Source: CAZAQB01 sp964487155
GTDB lineage: Bacteria; Pseudomonadota; Gammaproteobacteria; Nitrococcales; Nitrococcaceae
Assembly (NCBI GenBank): GCA_964487155.1
Contig: CAZAQB010000196.1
Coordinates: 1-5,730 of the forward strand
DNA length: 5,730 bases
Direction: 5' to 3'
In this document: positions 4,507 through 5,730 of the stretch, piece after piece
Position numbering within the stretch: position 1 is the stretch's first letter
Layout: each line of letters starts with the position of its first letter
The notes under the pieces: model-generated
The model's database searches: none
Told to the model about the DNA's origin: nothing
Seen by the model: only the letters and a program-made list of their open reading frames with translations
Made by a program: the position numbers and the translations under genes

Positions 4507-5591
4507 TCCTCCCCGGCCAGGCTGGCCAGCAGGTCAGCCTGGTGCTCACTGACCAGTGGATCCACCACTGGATCCAGATCCCCCTGCAGCACTTCGCCCA
4601 GCTTGTAGAGCGTCAGGTTGATGCGGTGGTCGGTGATCCGGCCCTGGGGGAAGTTGTAGGTGCGGATGCGCTCCGAGCGGTCGCCGCTGCCCACCAGCAG
4701 GCGTCGGGTCTGGGTGCGCTCGCTGCTCTGGCGCTCCCGCTGCTGGTCCATCAGCCGCGCCTTCAGCAGCGCCAGGGCCTTGGCCCGGTTCTTGTGCTGG
4801 GAACGCTCGTCCTGGCACTCCACGACGATGCCGGTGGGCAGGTGGGTCAGGCGCACCGCCGAGTCGGTCTTGTTGACGTGCTGCCCGCCGGCCCCGGACG
4901 CCCGGTAGGTGTCCACCCGCAGATCGCTTGGATCCAGCGTTACCTCGGCCAGCTCCTCGGCCTCGGGCAGAACCGCCACGGTGCAGGCAGAGGTATGGAT
5001 GCGTCCCTGGGACTCGGTCTCGGGCACCCGCTGCACCCGGTGGGCGCCGGACTCGAACTTGAGCCGGGCGTAGACGCCGTCCCCCACTACCCGGGCGATC
5101 ACCTCCTTGTAGCCGCCGTGCTCGCCGAGACTCTCGCTCACCAGCTCCAGCTGCCAGCCCTGGCGCTCGGCGTAGCGGGCGTACATGCGGAACAGGTCGC
5201 CGGCGAACAGCGCCGCCTCGTCGCCGCCGGTGCCGGCGCGGATCTCAAGGAATACGTTGCGCGAGTCGTCGGGGTCCCGGGGCAGCATGTGCAGGCGCAG
5301 TTTCTGCTCCAGGGCCGTGATGCGCTCCCGGGCCTCGGCCTGCTCGTCCTCTGCCAGGGCGCGGATGTCCGGGTCCGGGTCGGCCGCCATCTCGGCGGCC
5401 CCCGCCAGCGCACGCTCCGCATCCTGGAGGCGGTGGAAGGCGGCCACCACCGGCTCCAGGCGTGCGTATTCCTGGGACAGAGCGGTGAACCGGGATTGTT
5501 CGGCGATCACCTCAGGCTGCGCGAGCAGCGCCTCGATCTCCTCGTGGCGCTCCAGCAGGCTATCCAGCTTGGCTCGGAGGGAGGGCTTCAA
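4494..5591 (-). CDS. prfA: peptide chain release factor 1 (RF1)
   Basis: RF1 recognises UAA and UAG stop codons in the ribosomal A site and triggers hydrolysis of peptidyl-tRNA. The 365-residue product shows helical domain 1 (about 1-105), then FLEIRAGTGGDEAALFAGDLFRMY (about 114-137), the stop-codon-reading PxT motif as PET (190-192) in RVPETESQGRIHTS, and the catalytic GGQ (235-237) within ASGAGGQHVNKTDSAVR. Q237 is the residue PrmC methylates. PxT, rather than SPF, separates it from RF2. Start is TTG at 5589-5591: the N-terminus MKPSLRAKLDSLLERHEE matches E. coli RF1 (MKPSIVAKLEALHERHEE) position for position, and there is no ATG nearby. The TTGA overlaps the TGA stop of hemA by four bases, and no good Shine-Dalgarno is visible, so translation is probably coupled to hemA. 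The gene ends in TAG, a codon read only by RF1 itself. Downstream it meets dksA head-on, so unlike many relatives it is not followed by prmC. Confidence 0.98.
   Translation of the reverse strand: MKPSLRAKLDSLLERHEEIEALLAQPEVIAEQSRFTALSQEYARLEPVVAAFHRLQDAERALAGAAEMAADPDPDIRALAEDEQAEARERITALEQKLRLHMLPRDPDDSRNVFLEIRAGTGGDEAALFAGDLFRMYARYAERQGWQLELVSESLGEHGGYKEVIARVVGDGVYARLKFESGAHRVQRVPETESQGRIHTSACTVAVLPEAEELAEVTLDPSDLRVDTYRASGAGGQHVNKTDSAVRLTHLPTGIVVECQDERSQHKNRAKALALLKARLMDQQRERQSSERTQTRRLLVGSGDRSERIRTYNFPQGRITDHRINLTLYKLGEVLQGDLDPVVDPLVSEHQADLLASLAGEDAGL
4553..4571. repeat. inverted repeat inside the 3' end of prfA
   Basis: CCAGTGG (4553-4559) and CCACTGG (4565-4571) are perfect inverted repeats around a five-base loop. 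The same stretch contains the palindromic octamer TGGATCCA twice (4557-4564 and 4569-4576); a third copy lies at 4929-4936. It encodes the Asp-Pro-Val-Val-Asp-Pro-Leu segment near the RF1 C-terminus, so much of the symmetry reflects a repeated Asp-Pro codon pair. Confidence 0.5.
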
Positions 5592-5730
5592 GAGTCGGGC
5601 TCGTCGTGTTGCGGAGTCGTCGTTTCCAGCAGCAGCAGGCTCAGCCCCCGCAACTGCCGGGCGTCGGCATTGCGGGCCGCCTGTCGCAGGCCGATGGTGG
5701 GGGCGTGGATGAGGCGGTTGGTGAGGCGGT
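5588..5730 (-). CDS. hemA: glutamyl-tRNA reductase, C-terminal end (partial, start lies beyond the window)
   Basis: Only the last 46 codons are present. They read [20 protein letters not shown] (first 20), followed by [15 protein letters not shown] and an acidic, Thr-rich tail ending HDEPDS. E. coli HemA ends with [26 protein letters not shown], so the identity of this dimerisation-domain end is clear. HemA reduces glutamyl-tRNA to glutamate-1-semialdehyde, the first step of tetrapyrrole (heme, and where present bacteriochlorophyll) synthesis by the C5 pathway. Its TGA stop overlaps the TTG start of prfA, matching the hemA-prfA operon arrangement common in gammaproteobacteria. Confidence 0.95.
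   Translation of the reverse strand, partial: [46 protein letters not shown]

Noticed and set aside
1..5730. Search for tRNA, rRNA, CRISPR, insertion sequence or attachment sites
   Set aside because: No cloverleaf-like pattern, spaced repeats, transposase motifs or terminal inverted repeats were seen.

Overview
The window is a GC-rich (roughly 70% by eye), densely packed bacterial chromosome segment. The protein sequences point to a gammaproteobacterium. The DksA, RF1, HemA C-terminus and DAHP synthase all align closely and almost without gaps to the Escherichia coli proteins. The high GC and the hemA-prfA-prmC-moeB neighbourhood would fit a halophilic or sulfur-oxidising Chromatiales/Ectothiorhodospiraceae-like organism, but that placement is inference. 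All genes look like core housekeeping genes. There is no mobile element, CRISPR array, tRNA or rRNA.

Layout from left to right: (1) 1-160 is a lower-GC non-coding tail downstream of moeB. (2) 161-2510 on the minus strand is a compact four-gene operon, read right to left: a Trm112-family small protein, prmC (release-factor glutamine methyltransferase), an uncharacterised ferredoxin-fold-like protein, and moeB (MoeB/ThiF-type adenylyltransferase). These genes overlap or lie within about 20 bases of each other. (3) 2511-2750 is the divergent promoter region between that operon and the next gene. (4) 2751-3821 plus is an AroF-type DAHP synthase, the first step of aromatic amino acid biosynthesis. 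(5) 3822-4028 is the leader region of dksA, with several small palindromes. (6) 4029-4460 plus is dksA, the RNA polymerase cofactor of the stringent response. (7) 4461-4493 is a short convergent gap with a strong hairpin. (8) 4494-5591 minus is prfA (RF1), preceded by the last 46 codons of hemA (glutamyl-tRNA reductase), which runs off the right edge; the two overlap by four bases.

Functionally the minus-strand genes revolve around tetrapyrrole synthesis and translation termination. RF1 carries the GGQ motif whose glutamine PrmC methylates. In many gammaproteobacteria hemA-prfA-prmC is one continuous cluster; here an opposite-strand aroF-dksA block and the Trm112 gene lie between prfA and prmC. 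The most interesting observation is the Trm112-family gene joined to prmC by a four-base start/stop overlap, because in eukaryotes Trm112 is the obligate partner of the PrmC orthologue Mtq2. Other points worth a look are a 7-base triplet repeat that encodes the end and stop codon of moeB, the structured leaders of aroF and dksA, and the uncharacterised protein between prmC and moeB.
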